Below, piece by piece: positions 63,565-64,000 of a DNA stretch of 64,000 nt; within the stretch, counting starts at the first letter, position 1; every line of letters begins with the position of its first letter. Position numbers and translations under genes: made by a program. This DNA is from DASYXZ01 sp035308965. GTDB lineage: Bacteria; Acidobacteriota; Terriglobia; UBA7540. Below the pieces are notes generated by a model. The model was not told the origin of the DNA. It made no database searches and saw only the letters and a list, made by a program, of their open reading frames with translations. The DNA is taken from contig DATGFN010000059.1 in the NCBI GenBank assembly GCA_035308965.1, forward strand, positions 1 to 64,000, in the 5' to 3' direction.

Positions 63565-63631
63565 TTGGCTGGCTCCTTGGAGTGAATTTGAAATCAGCCA
63601 AGTATGCGGGTTATGTTGCCATGATGGTAGG

Positions 63632-63691
63632 CAGCGAGTTGAAGGGAAAGCACTTAATGAAAAATGCCAACATAAGCGATATCCCAACATA
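63632..63691 (-). repeat. Right terminal inverted repeat of the RIT element
   Basis: Read on the minus strand it starts TATGTTGGGAT and matches the left repeat at about 51 of 60 positions. It has the same two TATGTTGG copies (plus-strand CCAACATA at 63684-63691 and 63667-63674). It lies just upstream of the first recombinase start, so it may also carry the promoter. Confidence 0.8.
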
Positions 63692-63698
63692 TCTCCGC

Positions 63699-64000
63699 GT
63701 GTACTCTGCCGAGCTAGGTGAAAGGATCCTTACCTCGTACCCGCCACTGCACGCAGTCGATAGCGCCCCGTCGCCGCTCATCAGTAAGCTCCTGCGGAGG
63801 CCGTACCCCGCGCAGACAGCCGCGATCATGGGTTTGTTGCAGCGCTGGAAGCAGGCGCGTTCCGCCGCCGCGATCGCAGAATGCGGAACTGGAAAGACAC
63901 TGATTTCTTTGGGTGCGGTCCACTGTCACGCCGAGGGCAAACCCTATACTGCGCTGGCGATGGTGCCGCCGCAATTGGTCGACAAGTGGGCGCGAGAGGC
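63699..64000 (+). CDS. DEAD/SNF2-type helicase, interrupted at its 5' end and cut by the window edge
   Basis: The frame runs from GTG 63699 (or further left, from CTC 63693) to the window end without a stop. RRPYPAQTAAIMGLLQRW resembles a Q-motif region, and AECGTGKTLIS is Walker A of superfamily 2. ALAMVPPQLVDKWARE is motif Ia-like. This is the large helicase that belongs to the element backbone, next to the DUF6094-like methyltransferase. Its native start is at 57756 on the other side of the RIT element. GTG 63699 could give a truncated product if transcribed from the element. Confidence 0.75.
   Translation, partial: MYSAELGERILTSYPPLHAVDSAPSPLISKLLRRPYPAQTAAIMGLLQRWKQARSAAAIAECGTGKTLISLGAVHCHAEGKPYTALAMVPPQLVDKWARE

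Larger units (their letters stand above)
57819..63691. mobile_element. Recombinase-in-trio (RIT) element with cargo gene
   Basis: Imperfect 60-base terminal inverted repeats bound three overlapping tyrosine-recombinase genes (63564 to 60280, minus strand) and a convergent cargo gene (58254-60155). Three tandem overlapping recombinases of different length are the defining feature of RIT elements. The CTC present at both junctions (57786-57788 and 63693-63695) could be the crossover triplet. The left flank 57789-57818 may also belong to the element. Insertion disrupted a helicase gene. Confidence 0.85.

Noticed and set aside
1..64000. CRISPR arrays and rRNA genes
   Set aside because: No regularly spaced direct repeats and no rRNA-like conserved stretches were seen anywhere in the window.

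Overview
The window looks like chromosome of an Acidobacteriota bacterium (Terriglobia-like), carrying one or more integrated mobile elements. The assignment is inference. It rests on a very large Oar/CarboxypepD_reg-type TonB receptor, a GH144-type enzyme, a DUF6677-like gene with its small membrane partner, moderately high G+C, and a recombinase-in-trio (RIT) element.

Left part (1-22.8 kb), chromosomal. A truncated BNR/VPS10-like exported protein, an M24 peptidase, two small membrane genes, an NfeD-flotillin pair, a beta-carbonic-anhydrase-like protein, a type IV pilin-like protein and a PmtA-like methyltransferase come first. From 7.9 to 20.9 kb lies a PNAG-like exopolysaccharide locus. 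A seven-gene minus-strand operon encodes a class III nucleotide cyclase, a KaiC-like ATPase with a receiver domain, a TPR/beta-barrel outer-membrane protein, a PgaC-like synthase, a 63-residue membrane protein, a deacetylase paralogue without catalytic residues, and a GH18-like hydrolase. A deacetylase with an intact His pair is encoded convergently. A strongly foldable, unidentified RNA of about 180 nt sits upstream of the operon.

Middle part (22.8-33.6 kb). A decayed tRNA-Glu gene (22.87 kb) and a 44-nt 3' half of tRNA-Glu (33.58 kb), in the same orientation, bracket two paralogous small exported proteins, a GAF protein, a GH144-like enzyme, the TonB receptor and two membrane proteins. This pattern suits tandem insertions at tRNA-Glu.

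Right part (33.6-64 kb), an integrative element. After remnants of a patatin-like gene and a beta-carbonic anhydrase comes ssb plus a PRTRC operon (E, C, small ORF, F, B, ThiF). Then follow a TPR protein, a J-domain-like protein, a zinc-ribbon protein, a 2,096-residue SpvB/VCBS/RHS polymorphic toxin with an adjacent DUF6984-like immunity gene, an N6-adenine-type methyltransferase, and backbone genes of unknown function. Two secondary insertions are visible. A 4.6-kb cassette (inositol-phosphatase-like enzyme, PRTase-CE-like protein, YdcF/DUF218-like protein) appears to split a backbone gene, and is the best candidate for an undescribed conflict system. A 5.9-kb RIT element, with three overlapping tyrosine recombinases, 60-bp terminal inverted repeats and a membrane-protein cargo gene, splits the helicase gene whose 3' part runs off the right edge.
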